Part shown: positions 10,580 to 21,186 of the stretch, in pieces
Layout: the number at the start of each line of letters is the position of its first letter
Numbering within the stretch: the stretch's first letter is position 1
Source of the DNA: Ailurus styani
Lineage: Eukaryota > Chordata > Mammalia > Carnivora > Ailuridae
Assembly: GCA_002007465.1 (NCBI GenBank)
Contig: LNAC01000780.1
Coordinates: 248,001-312,000, forward strand
DNA: 64,000 nt
Direction of reading: 5' to 3'
Notes under the pieces: generated by a model
Database searches by the model: none
Seen by the model: only the letters and a program-made list of their open reading frames with translations
What the model was told of the DNA's origin: nothing
Translations under genes and position numbers: made by a program

Positions 10580-10709
10580 ATAAAAAAAATTTAAAAAAAA
10601 GAATCTGGCAAACGCCTCAAGAACAGAGCTGATCACGTGTTGGNATAAAAAAAAATTTAAAAAAAAGAATCTGGCAAACGCCTCAAGAACAGAGCTGATC
10701 ACGTGTTGG
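10580..10709. repeat. 64/65-bp direct duplication around a single N
   Basis: Bases 10580-10643 are repeated at 10645-10709 with one extra A in a poly(A) run and a single N (10644) between them. The unit includes the right-hand L1 TSD and 'acagagctgatcacgtgttg'. A lone N flanked by the same sequence is typical of two contig ends joined without merging their overlap. Confidence 0.9.
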
Positions 10710-11140
10710 TCTTACTTTTCTATAACTCCCTTTTCACCAGGATCTTGTCCCCATCCCCCACCCATGACCTGGCTGTCTTGGTATCACTAACCTTCCATTT
10801 TGGCCACTTCCCCCTGTGAGATTGCCGGAGTTTCCACCGACTTCTCTCCCTCCTTGCTGCAAGCTTCTTCCTGCTCTGTACCTGAATTCTCTACCATTTG
10901 CTCGGTACCAAGAATAAGGAAATGTTGTGAGGGGAAAAGCAATTGCAAATGTCATCTTCCTCCTCCAAAGTTTCTTCCTCTCTGAGATCTTGTCCCCTAA
11001 ATGCCGGCTGCTTTGGTGGCTCTCTGATGCCTTTGAGCATGTGCTGTTTCTATTTTATCCAGATTTCTAATCATGCTCAGTAGGAGTGTTTGCCTTCTGC
11101 AAGCTATTCCATCATAACTCCAGAGTCTTATTTTAAAGTA
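10710..11140 (-). mobile_element. Old LINE-1-lineage repeat, antisense, right part
   Basis: Continues the repeat of 8280-9205 after the L1 insertion, with 'ctcccttttcaccaggatct', 'gctttggtggctctctgatg' and 'tgctgtttctattttatcca'. No coding signal. Confidence 0.5.
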
Positions 11141-11400
11141 ACTTCAAATCTTCTATGTGGATGGATCATAATATGAATATCCGTCTGCCAATTGCCATTT
11201 TCACTTGCAGATGTGTCTAATATTTACTTTCATACCAGCTCAAACAGATCTCCCATTTTTGTTTGACAACTACATAAGATAACATGTTATAGATAGACTA
11301 TAATCTGTTTATTTAATATCTTATCAATGTACTTTTTGAAACACCTATTAAAGTTTTCAACATGGAAAATGAAAGTAGTATGATAGAAATAGTACTAACA
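11141..11400. other. AT-rich DNA, nothing recognised
   Basis: No repeat, gene or regulatory motif identified. Confidence 0.4.
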
Positions 11401-11725
11401 AAGATTCTTTACTTGATCCTACTTCAGTCAGGTTCCTGAACTAGTAAAATCTAGTTATATCTGATCATCCTTGACATCGGATTAGCTTCCTTATCCTGTA
11501 CCATCTCCCAGGTGATGTCTGATCACCCAAGCCTGTCTTCAGCAAGAATCCTGTTAGGGTGGCTGAGCCAGAACACTCCTTACCTTTTATTATTTCCTGT
11601 TAGTAATTTTCCACCCACAGACCCCCCACCCTGCTCTGTGGCTGTAAATTCTCACTTGTCCATGCTGTATTCAGAGTTGGTGTTGAGCCCAGTGCCCCCA
11701 CTGCCACCACCACCATAACTGACCC
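11400..11725 (+). mobile_element. Possible old LTR fragment
   Basis: Pyrimidine-rich segment with 'gtctgatcacccaagcct', 'ttagtaattttccacccaca' and 'ctgtggctgtaaattctcac' in the order I associate with an old mammalian LTR. Ends are not clear and no paired LTR is present. It may equally be unique sequence. Confidence 0.3.
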
Positions 11726-11959
11726 TTTGTCTTTTGTGATGGTTCCGAACAGTGTGCCTTACCATCTCTAACAGTACCATTGAATATTTTTCTTAATAAT
11801 ACCTACTTATTCATCACCTAGCTTTAAGAATATTAACACTTATCATATTTCTCCTCTTCCTAAGCTCTTCAGATTGCATCCCTTAAGACTGATATCTTTC
11901 CTTCATTATCCAATATGCTGGGACAGAGTATTGTGTCTATTGATTTCCTAATACAAATA

Positions 11960-12160
11960 ATGTTTTAAACAATATCTGTGTATATTTTGGTTAACCTACG
12001 CCTGTACATCCACATGACATATTCTAAGCAATGGGGTTGCTGGTTCAAAGTGTAGGTGAATTTAAAATTTTGATAACTGGCAAATTGTTCTCCACTAAAG
12101 TTGTACCAATTTGCACTCCCAACAGTGTATGGGAGTTCCTTTGAAGGAGAGAGTTATTGA
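11960..12160 (-). mobile_element. Old L1 fragment (ORF2 end), antisense
   Basis: Contains the common antisense ORF2 blocks 'aatggggttgctggttcaaa' and 'accaatttgcactcccaaca', in the right order. Short and diverged. Confidence 0.6.
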
Positions 12161-12910
12161 TGTTTCTCTTTGGGTGTCTCATCTGGTGATCTTGGCATTC
12201 TGTGATATACAGAGTGTGTCAATTAGCACTTGAAAGTCACCATCTGTATGAAGGCACTCAGGGGTTCTTAAGCCCAGGGACACTTTTTAGAACCTTAAGT
12301 GTCCTCTAAAAGAAGGCAACCGCCACGAAGCCATAAATTCTAAATTTTCAATTCTGATTAGCTAACTATACCTAAACCACAAAAGGATCTAGTAAATTTT
12401 CCTAGATAAAAGAAAATTCAATTTCACAGAAGCACCATCAAAGGGAAAACAAAAAGAAAGAGGAGCCAAACTGGGGTGAGTTTCTTAAGGAGCTCATTTT
12501 AGTGCATTTTCTAATCCCCTTTCTGTTCTCCTTATCATAAAGAACCAAATTTAAAAGAAAAAAAATATGATAGCCATAAAAATATTTATTTTAGATAAAA
12601 GCAATGATTAGTAAAGCTTATTCCACTTAATCCAGATAAAATTAATTAATCCCCTCTTAGGTTAAAAACATTGTTATAGAAACTGCTGAGTATAGAAACA
12701 AAAATGAAACATAACAATTTGATGAGGTTGTTAAAAGTCATCTAAGTTTTGCAGAAGGATGACAGGGAATTGGTAGAGTACGCATACCTTCTAAATATGA
12801 CTAGCTTTGTAATGAACAATTACTTGCAGCAGGATCTTTTTTTTTCTTTTCTAATTTATGAAATATTTTCAACCATCATTGAACATGATGCTCACATGCA
12901 AGTTTATAAT
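12161..12910. other. Unique AT-rich DNA, nothing recognised
   Basis: No open frame, RNA gene or known repeat seen. Confidence 0.4.
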
Positions 12911-12914
12911 AACA

Positions 12915-13020
12915 TCAGCAACTAACATTTGTAAAGAGTTGACAAAACTGCCAAAAGGTTTGCATAATTTGTTTCTAATTTGACCCTTAGGTTTTACAGA
13001 TAAGCAAACAAAGGGTCAGG
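12915..13020 (+). mobile_element. MIR fragment, weak
   Basis: Short match to the MIR core: 'gcaactaacatttgtaaaga' and then 'ttttacagataagcaaac'. Very diverged. Confidence 0.4.
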
Positions 13021-13249
13021 AAAAAAATTTTAAATAGTTTAATTTCATGGGGCTAGGAATTTTCAAAGCTGAAATTTGCCCCAGAATATGTCATTTTTAA
13101 ATTTAAATATTAATGAAACTTTAGAGAAGATACAGATTATTGTAAAGACTTAAATAACTGATTTTCTATTTAAGAAATGAATATTAATATTTTCCATATA
13201 TTTATGCAAATATCTATTATTGCTTTGTGTCCAAATAGTATTTATTTTA

Positions 13250-13850
13250 TTTTAAAAACTTCATAGAAAGAAAAGCAGAGAATAAAATTTCCAAGAATGT
13301 CACCCAGAAATAATCAGTGTTTACATGTTGGCATAGAGCTTTCCAGAACTGCATGTGCATTGTCTACATGAACAGCAAGGAGAATAAATATTTACTGTTG
13401 TAGTCTGCTATTTGCACTTAGGAATATACTGAAAGTGGTTTTCCATATCAATAAATATTTCCTGTTCATATTTACGATGACAGTGCTTTTATCATTATAA
13501 AAATAACAAAGGATTTGAAATTCAAGCAGTTTAAAGAATCTTTTGTCTCCCATCTCCATCAATAACTTCCCTCAACAATGATATGTTCTCGAATATAACA
13601 TATTTCCTTGCTTTCTCATATAAATGTAAACTTAGGACACGCACTGTTCTGCACTTTCCTTTGCCCACTTAATAATATATTATTGAAACCTTTCATCTCA
13701 CTACATACATAGAATATGACATTGGATGGATAGATCACAATTCATTTAACTGGTGTTCTACTGATAAAACTTAATGTTTCAGTGGTTGTTTTCAGTATTA
13801 CAGGTAATGTTGCCATAAATACAACTACTGGTAGCTGTAGTATTAACATT
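13250..13850 (-). mobile_element. Old L1 (L1M type), antisense, left part
   Basis: Antisense old-L1 3' region with 'cacccagaaataatcagtgt', 'ctgctatttgcacttaggaa' and, near 13640, 'cactgttctgcactttcctt'. It appears to continue at 14090 after a MIR. Confidence 0.5.
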
Positions 13851-13861
13851 AGTAATGTTGT

Positions 13862-14040
13862 TATCACTATTATTATTACTATGTACCAGGTACTATTCTA
13901 AGTAATTTATATATAATAACTCATTTAGTCCACACACCAACTTTGTGAGGTAGTTACTATTGTTACAGTCTTTTACAAATGAGGAAAATGTGCATGTAGA
14001 AGTTAAATGAATTTCCCAAGTAACATAGATGGTAAATATG
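13862..14040 (+). mobile_element. MIR
   Basis: Good block order: 'ctatgtaccaggtactattc', 'ataactcatttagtccacac', 'tttgtgaggtagttactatt', 'ttacaaatgaggaaaatg'. Antisense L1M sequence lies on both sides. Confidence 0.8.
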
Positions 14041-14089
14041 TATACATTTCCACATATGTGTTAGTAAATATACAAGATAATTTTCAAGA

Positions 14090-14500
14090 TGTCTGAGTCA
14101 AAGAAATTCATCTTAAGTTTTGACTGAAATGGCCAAACTGCCCTTTCAATGAGCCTGTCTCAATTATATATTCCCTTCAACAGTATATGAAATTTCCAGA
14201 ATCCTTCCACTCACCAGTGGTGGGCAGTGAAACTTCGTTAATCTGGGCCAACTTAATAGATATTAATTGCTGTGAATCATAAATTTAGGCAACTTTTCAT
14301 ATAATTATTAGATATTTGTAATCCTTTTCCTGTGAACTGTCTGTACTATAAATGTTCTTTGCTATTGGATTGTCAATTCATTAGGTTTCCTAATATGCCA
14401 AAGAAATATTCCTTTGTCGTGTATTTTGCAAATATTTTTTCCAGCTTTGCTTTTTAATTTTGTTTACAAAGTTTTTGTAGCTGTATTTTTGAGATACTGG
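14090..14500 (-). mobile_element. Old L1 (L1M type), antisense, right part
   Basis: Antisense ORF2-end blocks 'ggccaaactgccctttcaat' and 'tgcaaatattttttccagct' occur in order. Likely the same copy as 13250-13850. Confidence 0.5.
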
Positions 14501-14559
14501 GTTTAATTCTAATGTAGACTTCACAGGCTGACAAAAACATGCCATTTTGGTTTTTTGCC

Positions 14560-14705
14560 TCCTTTCTTTATGTCTGTCTTCATATCTAACTCTCCTTGTG
14601 TCTCTTTCTCTGTCCTTGCCTCTTGCCTCTTTTCTTCCTCCCTTCGCTCCTCCTTTCCTTTCTCCCTCCCTTCCTTACTTCCTTCTTTTCCTTATTTTTG
14701 TTCTA
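14560..14705. repeat. Polypyrimidine (C/T-rich) tract
   Basis: About 145 bases almost purely C and T on the + strand, with ctcc/tttc blocks. Low-complexity DNA, no tandem unit of fixed length. Confidence 0.85.
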
Positions 14706-14949
14706 TTTTGATCTCTGATGCAGATAGTTGAGTTGATCACACTCCTTAGCTTAAAGCACACTCTCATCAGGTTTCTGTATTAGACTGCTATGGCTGAATT
14801 TTATTATATTCTTCCTCATCTCTGTCTCCTCTACTCTACCCTTCCCTGTTGGATGCTGCTCAAAGATGCTTCATGCATGTCTTTGGTCCTCATTTTGAGG
14901 GAAAGTTGGGCATTTACATTTATGTATTCATTTAATTGTAATTTCTCTT
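14706..14949. other. Unique DNA, nothing recognised
   Basis: A 69-codon open frame starts at 14790 but has no recognisable domain. Confidence 0.4.
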
Positions 14950-15480
14950 TAAAAATGCATGCACGCTTATATCATAATTTTTTATTTTTAATATTTTAAT
15001 TTACATAAATAACATTGTGCTATAGATCTTTTTCTGTTTATTAATTGTTTCATCATTAATTGTTTAATTGTGTTAAAATCTGTCCTTCTGGCTTTCTGTC
15101 CATGCATCCCTTTTAATTATTTATTTCCATGGTGCCCATCTCAAACTATATCATGATCAGTGCTCTTACCTCACCTGCCTACCCACCGGAATGAAAGGGA
15201 TCCTGGCTCATATGTAATATGTCCACATACTTAATTTCTCTATGTGTTGCCGGATTGCCCCTCAGAAACAGAGCATCATTTTATTCTTTCAACTACATTG
15301 TTTTCTTTTCTTGGCTGATGCCAGGAATTATCCAACCTTATAGTCTTTGCCAATCTTGGGTAAAAAATAAGATCTACTTCTTTTGAACTGCATTTCTCTG
15401 ATTATAAGGAAGATTGAGTATCTCCTCTACTTTTGTAATCTGTGCAACTTTCCCCTTTCTCATGTCTAGTACTTATATTA
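14950..15480 (-). mobile_element. Probable old LINE relic, antisense
   Basis: Weak antisense L1-like blocks: 'aacattgtgctatagatctt', 'ttgccggattgcccctcaga' and 'tgcatttctctgattataag'. Strongly diverged. Confidence 0.4.
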
Positions 15481-16104
15481 GTTGGCAGTTCATAGTGAAA
15501 AGACAAGTGAGTTACGTTGAACAGTTTCTAAAACCCTGTCTCAAAATAAGCTACTGAATTCGTTACAGTTTCTCAACTGCACTATCAACTCACTATTTGT
15601 CCTGCTAGCTAGCAATGACTTCCAGAGAGGGCTGATATTCAGCAGATGCACTAGTCCGGCTATATGTGCTGTTCACACTGCCTTGCATTCTAATTGCTCA
15701 GAAATTATTTCTGATTGGGCTATATCTATGCCAAATGATTAATTATTTTTAATATTATCTTTGCTCATAGTACCTAAGATTAAACCCAGCTCTTCTAATT
15801 CTTTCTTTCCATCCCCCCGAAAACACTTTAAGTACTATAATAAAATTACCTAAAATGAACATTTTGCAGCTTTACCTAGAAACTTGGCATCCAGCAAGAC
15901 AGAGAAATGGGTTTTGTGGGGATATGGATTTGAAAGCTGCAAAAATAATTACTCCTAAAATCAATGGGAGGCAAAATGGTTCCAACATTTGGAAAGCAGT
16001 ATGAAAATTCAAGTGAAGGTTTCTTTGATCCAGCAATTACACTCCTAATTTGCTACACAAAACAATTCAAAAGAAGAAAATTGTGCCTTACCTTAAGATA
16101 TTTT
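15481..16104. other. Unique DNA, nothing recognised
   Basis: No repeat or gene signal. AT-rich throughout. Confidence 0.4.
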
Positions 16105-16310
16105 TTTAAAGATTTTTAAAGACTTTTTTTAAAAGATTTTATTTATTTATTTATTTGACAGAGAGAAATAACAAGTAGGCTGAGAGACAGACGAGGACAC
16201 AGTCTCTCTGCTGAGCATGAAGCCCCATGTGGGACTTGATCCCAGGACCCTGAGATCATGACCTGAGCCAAAGGCAGAGGCTTTAACCCACTGAGTCACT
16301 CAGGCACCCT
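16105..16310 (-). mobile_element. Carnivore SINE, antisense
   Basis: Full-length antisense copy. The tail region is duplicated or slipped (aaagattttta repeated at 16105-16140). The head at the right end is diverged (gagtcactcaggcaccct). No clear TSD, which suggests an older insertion. Confidence 0.85.
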
Positions 16311-16753
16311 ATTCACTCCACTTTTGTCTAAGGGGGAAGAAGAGACAGAATTGCATTTAAAAAGTAAAGTTAATTTGATAATACTTAAAACCACATGCAT
16401 TTGGATAAAGCCTAAATATGGAAGCATTAATTTTATTTTAATTTTTAATTTCTTTTACTATTTTTGTTATTTGTAGTAAATAAAGTCTCCCAAAAATTCA
16501 GTCAATAAAAAGACATGTTGATGTATTAAGATCTAATAAAGTTAAAATGTCTCTGTACCACTAGACAATTTTAAGGGATACACAGATGGAGTGAACAGGG
16601 TGGAGCAAAGGATGAGGGAGATTGGTAGAAATCAGGGCATCTAGCAACATCTGCAAATTCAGATTTTTGAAAAAGCAATTTTGAGTTTATATATTAAATG
16701 GGTCTTCAACAGCAACTAATTTAAAATGAAATGTGCGCTGGGCACTGGCTATT
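16311..16753. other. Unique AT-rich DNA, nothing recognised
   Basis: No repeat or coding signal identified. Confidence 0.4.
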
Positions 16754-16769
16754 AAGAATCAGCACACTG

Positions 16770-16971
16770 GGCGCCTGGGTGGCTCAGTGGGTTAAAGCCT
16801 CTGCTTTCGGCTCAGGTCATGATCTCAGGGTCCTGGGATCGAGGCCTGCATCGGGCTCTCTGCTCGGCGGGGAGCCTGCTTCCTCCTCTCTCTCTGCCTG
16901 CATCTCTGCCTCCTTGTGATCTCTCTCCCTCTGTGAAATAAATAAATTTTAAAAAATCTTTAAAAAAAAAA
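16770..16971 (+). mobile_element. Carnivore SINE, full length
   Basis: Sense copy with intact head and clear promoter boxes: A box tggctcagtgg and B box gatcgaggc. The TSD aagaatcagcacactg (16754-16769) and aagaatcagcacagtg (16972-16987) has one mismatch. Confidence 0.95.
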
Positions 16972-16987
16972 AAGAATCAGCACAGTG

Positions 16988-17395
16988 TCAAGAAATGCTA
17001 TCTGCATCCATAATTGTAGGACTCAAATTAAAATATCGACCCAACTTTACTCCCTCAGAATCTTGCTTGTTAAGCCTTATTTTTTCTCAGGTTGCTGAAT
17101 TGTGATAAAGGGGAAGCTTTTCAGTGGAGGAGGTGAAGATTTGCTTTTGGCACGTGTGACTCCAATTCATCTCTTTTGAATGAATTTTCCATTTGTGTGA
17201 GAATATATCCCTGCCTTTATATAAAGCCACGTCTGAATGATGGAAGGTGATGGATCAGTCCTATTGAGAATCCATTATTGGAAAGGTGTGCTTACCTAGT
17301 CCATTTAAAGAGGAATCCCAGAATGTTGACTAAAAATGCTCATGGGTTCATATATTTCAAGTATATTTTCTCCTTGAAGAGAATAATATAACTGT
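16988..17395. other. Unique DNA, nothing recognised
   Basis: Non-repetitive sequence without open frames. Could contain conserved non-coding DNA, which cannot be judged from one genome. Confidence 0.4.
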
Positions 17396-17399
17396 CATG

Positions 17400-17880
17400 C
17401 TATGAAGATGGAAAAGTTATTATCTATATGCTGATGACTCCTGAATTCTAATCCCCAGGCTAAAACCTCTATCTCTGGAGCTCAACTCATATAAATCAAC
17501 GTAACAATTGGCACTTCTATCTAGGTGTCCTAAAGACACCTCAAGCTAATTGCATTCTGTACTGAATGCATAACCTTCCCATCCAAACCTACTATTTTTC
17601 AGAATCTCTCTCCCACTAGCTAAGACCACTATTTAGCCAACTTCTCAAGCCAAGGTCATCCTTGGTTTCTCCTCCCTCATTTCCTACAGTCAAACACTCA
17701 CCATATCCTATTGATTATGTAACTTATTTATCAGTTAAACCCATCCATTTCTCAACATCCCTTATCACAGGACTCACCATACTTTGTTACAACTGAATTT
17801 TTATATACGAGGCCAATAGCAACTGTTAACGCTCCTCATTTTCCTAGCATCTAGCCCAAAGTCTGGAGTACATAAAACAT
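17400..17880 (+). mobile_element. L2 LINE relic (reverse-transcriptase region)
   Basis: Codons at 17424-17441 read L-Y-A-D-D-S, the YADD motif of the reverse-transcriptase active site. Downstream blocks (aacctctatctctggagctc, then ctaggtgtcctaaagacacc, and tcatccttggtttctcctcc) follow the L2 order after that motif. A stop lies directly after the motif, and the copy is dead. The end near 17850 resembles an L2 3' terminus. Confidence 0.7.
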
Positions 17881-18915
17881 TACATAAACATTCTTAAATT
17901 ACTGGAACTTTTAAATGAGAAAATTTCAACAGAAATAGACATGCATAGAAGGTAAAGTTCTAGAAGAGGTAAAATGTTTTCAAAGACTGGAAATAGAGAT
18001 TAACATAAACATTTATTCCATCTTAACATTTAAATGAAAAATGTGTTTAGCTCCCTCTTTGTGCTAAAGACTGTGCTGTGCACACATGTAAAATTATTTA
18101 TTTCATTATAGCAACTTTGTAGGTTCTTTACATATAAAGTACTAAAGATTGGAAAAGATTATGTACCTTATACATAATGGTATGTCCAATAGTATCATAC
18201 TTGTTTTTCACTAAGCTTTTAGGAAATAAAGGTGGATTTTTTAAATATCATCATTTTTTTAGATAAGGAATGAAAACTTAGAGGAGATGAAAATCAAATC
18301 CAGTCTTTCCTAATTTTCATTCAAAGTCATCTATAATGCATTATGAAATATGTAAAAGAGATTGTCAAAGGCCTAACTCTAACCAAACCTATCTAGAAGA
18401 TCATGGAGAGAGACCATATCTTCCTTTCTTCATTTTAAAGAGGAATTTATGAGTCTTAACCATTAATGAATTTTCCAAGAAAATTACAACTCTAGATGCT
18501 TTACATGAAGACCTTTGATAAAATATATCCATTGAATTTGCCTTATTGTGTTAAGAATTGGGATTAGAATTAACTTCTTAGTTCGGAGGGGGTGATAACA
18601 AGTTGAAACAACAATTTAGATGCCCATATCTGAATTTTTGCATTATTCCACCTTGCACAAAATCAGGTGAGGGGATATTAATTTTGGGGGAAAATACTAT
18701 ACAAAGTGAGGGGTTTTATCACCATAACACAGGGATAACTGGGTTCACATCCATTCTCCACTGGAAACTTCTACTAGCACTCTTCATCCAATCTATTGGA
18801 AACTTGGTGAACAACTACAGAGCAAAACCCAGAATATATTGTTCCTGATTGTGAGATTTGAATAATAACTGGATCAACAATGCTGACACCTATTCCCATG
18901 GGTCAGTATAGCAAA
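17881..18915. other. Unique DNA, no recognised feature
   Basis: About 1 kb of AT-rich non-coding DNA. A faint MIR-like patch near 18045-18130 is too diverged to call. The 81-codon frame at 18603-18848 shows no domain. Confidence 0.4.
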
Positions 18916-18919
18916 GAGT

Positions 18920-19040
18920 TATTAAGCCCACAGCTCTAGAGACTGGCATCTTTGGTGTCCTAACTTTATAGTGAACTATTTTAGTATTCTTGAATTACAG
19001 TTCAAGTTACATAAGTGAACAAAACCTCAGTTTTATATTT
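18920..19040 (-). mobile_element. MIR fragment, antisense, weak
   Basis: Reverse-complement MIR features: 'ctctagagactggcatcttt', then a degraded middle and 'cctcagttttat'. Confidence 0.4.
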
Positions 19041-19052
19041 GATAGATTTTCT

Positions 19053-19853
19053 CTTTTTTTTTAATTAGGCATAAATTTTATTTTTAAAAAAATTTTTTTC
19101 ACATTTTTATTTTGTTATTAACATACAATGTATTATTTGTTTCAGGGATACAGTTCTGTGATTCATCAGTCTCACACAATTCACAGCACTCACCATAGCA
19201 CATACCCTCCCCAATGTCCATCATCCAGGCACCCCATCCTTCCCATCCCCCTCCACTCCAGAAATCCTCAGTTTGTTTCCTGAGATTAAGATTCTCTTAT
19301 GGTTTGTCTCCCTCTCTGGTTTCAGCCCATTTCATTTTTTCCTCTCTAAGCCCTATGATCCTCTGCCTTGTTTTTCAAATTCCACATATCAGTGAGATCA
19401 CATGATAATTGTCTTTCTCTGATTGACTTATTTTGCTTAGCATAATACCCTCTAGTTCCTTCTATGTAGTTGCAAATGACACATCAGTCAGAATGGCTAA
19501 AATTAACAGGTCAGGAAACAACAGATATCGGCAAGGATGTGGAGAAAGGGAAACCCTCTTACACTGTTGGTAGGAATGCAAGCTGCAGCCATTCTGGAAA
19601 ACAGTATGGAGGTTCCTCAAAAAGTTGAAACTAGAGCTACCCTATGACCCAGCAATCACACTACTAGGTATTTACCCCAAAGATACAAATGTAGTGATCC
19701 GAAGGGGCACGTGCACCCAAATGTTTATAGCAGCAATGTCCACAATAGCCAAACTACAAAAAGAACCTAGATGTCCATTGGCAGATGAATGAATGAAAAA
19801 GATGTGGTGTATATATATAATGGAATACTATGCAGCTATCAAAAACATTTTAC
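19053..19853 (-). mobile_element. Carnivore LINE-1 with 5' inversion (twin priming)
   Basis: The left part (19053-19479) is an antisense L1 3' end including its tail. The right part (19480-19853) is sense L1 ORF2 that ends at 'atactatgcagctatcaaaa', directly upstream in L1 coordinates of where the left part starts. The two halves are thus neighbours in the L1 but point in opposite directions. The whole is flanked by a 9-bp direct repeat agattttct (19044-19052 and 19854-19862). This is the standard product of twin-primed reverse transcription. Strand is given for the 3' part. Confidence 0.85.
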
Positions 19854-19862
19854 AGATTTTCT

Positions 19863-20090
19863 ATGATTATTTGAAGTACTACATGTCATGCAGCTGCAAA
19901 GCACCTGGCATATAATAAGAGTTAGTAATAAACTTATTAACAGTTCTTAAGAATAGAATTACTGACCATCAGAGTGGGAGAGCCCTTAACAACCAAATGA
20001 TCTGCTGCTGCATTTTATAGGTAAGCAAACCGATGAACAGAAGATGGAGGCAGTTTGTCTGAAATGAAAAGATAGGTTCCCTACATAGCA
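19863..20090. other. Diverged old-repeat-like DNA
   Basis: Contains 'agcacctggcatataataag', which resembles the end of an L2 or MIR, and 'tgctgcattttataggtaag', a MIR-like block. Not enough to call. Confidence 0.35.
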
Positions 20091-20094
20091 ATAG

Positions 20095-20250
20095 GTCTCA
20101 GACTTTGGAGTGCCACAGAAAAACCGGGAGAACTGATATAACCATTGGTTGCTGGGCCTCATTACCACAGTTTCTTAGATCTAACTCAGGTCTGGGGATT
20201 TCTAAGCTTCTACCAAGTTCCCAGATGATGCCAATGTTGTCAATTCATGT
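20095..20250 (+). mobile_element. MER5A-like hAT DNA transposon remnant
   Basis: Blocks in order: 'ctcagactttggagtgccac', 'ttggttgctgggcctcatta', 'tctaactcaggtctggggat', 'tctaccaagttcccagatga'. These match the short non-autonomous hAT element MER5A. The right terminal repeat is lost or hidden in later changes. Confidence 0.65.
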
Positions 20251-20615
20251 ATTAGACTCAGAAGCCCTGCAGTACAGTCATCTTTGCACTATACTGTACT
20301 GTATGACTATGTATCCCTACTGGCATTCGGGGCAGGTTGATATCTGTCACCAGTCAGCCTAAGGTGTATGTTTCATGAACCATAGTTGAAAAAGCACATT
20401 TACTACAGAAGCTAGTTTCATTTCATACTAACACATTGCACTCATCAGCTTAGATATTAATAATAAGGCTGAAGGCTTCCCTACGGTCTTACAGATGGAA
20501 AGGGCCAAAGTGTGACTTTAAGACCAGCCCATCTAACACCATGGCCCATGCTCTTACACCTGATTTATATCTGGCAGGCTTTCGAATATTTCGAATATTT
20601 CATACTGAATAGCAT
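20251..20615. other. Unique DNA with a short TTCGAATAT repeat
   Basis: Mostly unremarkable. At 20580-20600 'tttcgaata' is repeated twice in tandem, each copy holding the palindrome ttcgaa. No function is suggested. Confidence 0.4.
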
Positions 20616-20619
20616 TCTA

Positions 20620-21180
20620 TTCCTACAAAGGAGCAAAGGCAGCAAAGGTAATCTTTTCAACAAAGGGTGCTGGAACAACTGGACATCCACATGCAAAAAA
20701 AAATCTGGAAACAGACCTTATACCCTTCAAAAAAATTAACTCAAAATGGATCATAGACCAAAATGTAAAATGCAAAACTATAGAGCCTCTAGAAGATCAC
20801 AGGGGAGAGAATCTGGATGACCTTGGGCATGACAATGACTTTAGTGCAATATCAAAGTCACAGTCCATGAAAAAAATTATTGATAAACTGCACTTCATAA
20901 AAATTAATAACATTTGGGGCACCTGGGTGGCTCAGTTGGTTGGGAGTCTGCCTTCGGCTCAGGTCATGATCCTAGGGTCCTCGGATCGAACCCCGTATCG
21001 GGCTCCCTGCTCAGCAGGAAGCCGCTTCTACCTCTTCTATTCCCCCTGCTTGTGTCCCCCTTCTCGCTGTGTCTCTGTCTGTCAAATAAATAAATAAATA
21101 AAATCTTAAAAAAAAATTAAAAGCCTTTGTTTGGTGAAAGACGATGTCAAGAGAAAAAGAACACAAGCCACAAGACTAGG
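20620..21180 (+). mobile_element. Older L1 fragment (ORF2), split by SINE and cut by an LTR
   Basis: Sense ORF2 with 'caacaaagggtgctggaaca', 'aactcaaaatggatcataga' and, after the SINE, 'gaaagacgatgtcaagagaa' and 'aagccacaagacta'. More diverged than the carnivore L1 copies above. It stops abruptly at about 21180, where an LTR-like sequence starts. Confidence 0.8.
20916..21111 (+). mobile_element. Carnivore SINE, older caniform form
   Basis: The head has 'ctcagttggttgggagtctg' instead of the common gggttaaagcc form, and the 3' part has 'cttgtgtcccccttctcgct'. This resembles the general caniform SINE. The TSD aaaaattaataacattt and aaaaattaaaagccttt is imperfect, fitting an older insertion into the L1. 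Confidence 0.85.
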
Positions 21181-21186
21181 AGTAAG

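Noticed and set aside
14560..14705. CRISPR or regulatory repeat array in the pyrimidine tract
   Set aside because: No fixed repeat unit or spacers. Plain low-complexity DNA in a mammalian genome.
16770..16860. tRNA gene
   Set aside because: The tRNA-like A and B boxes belong to the head of the carnivore SINE. The cloverleaf is not preserved and the SINE body and tail follow.
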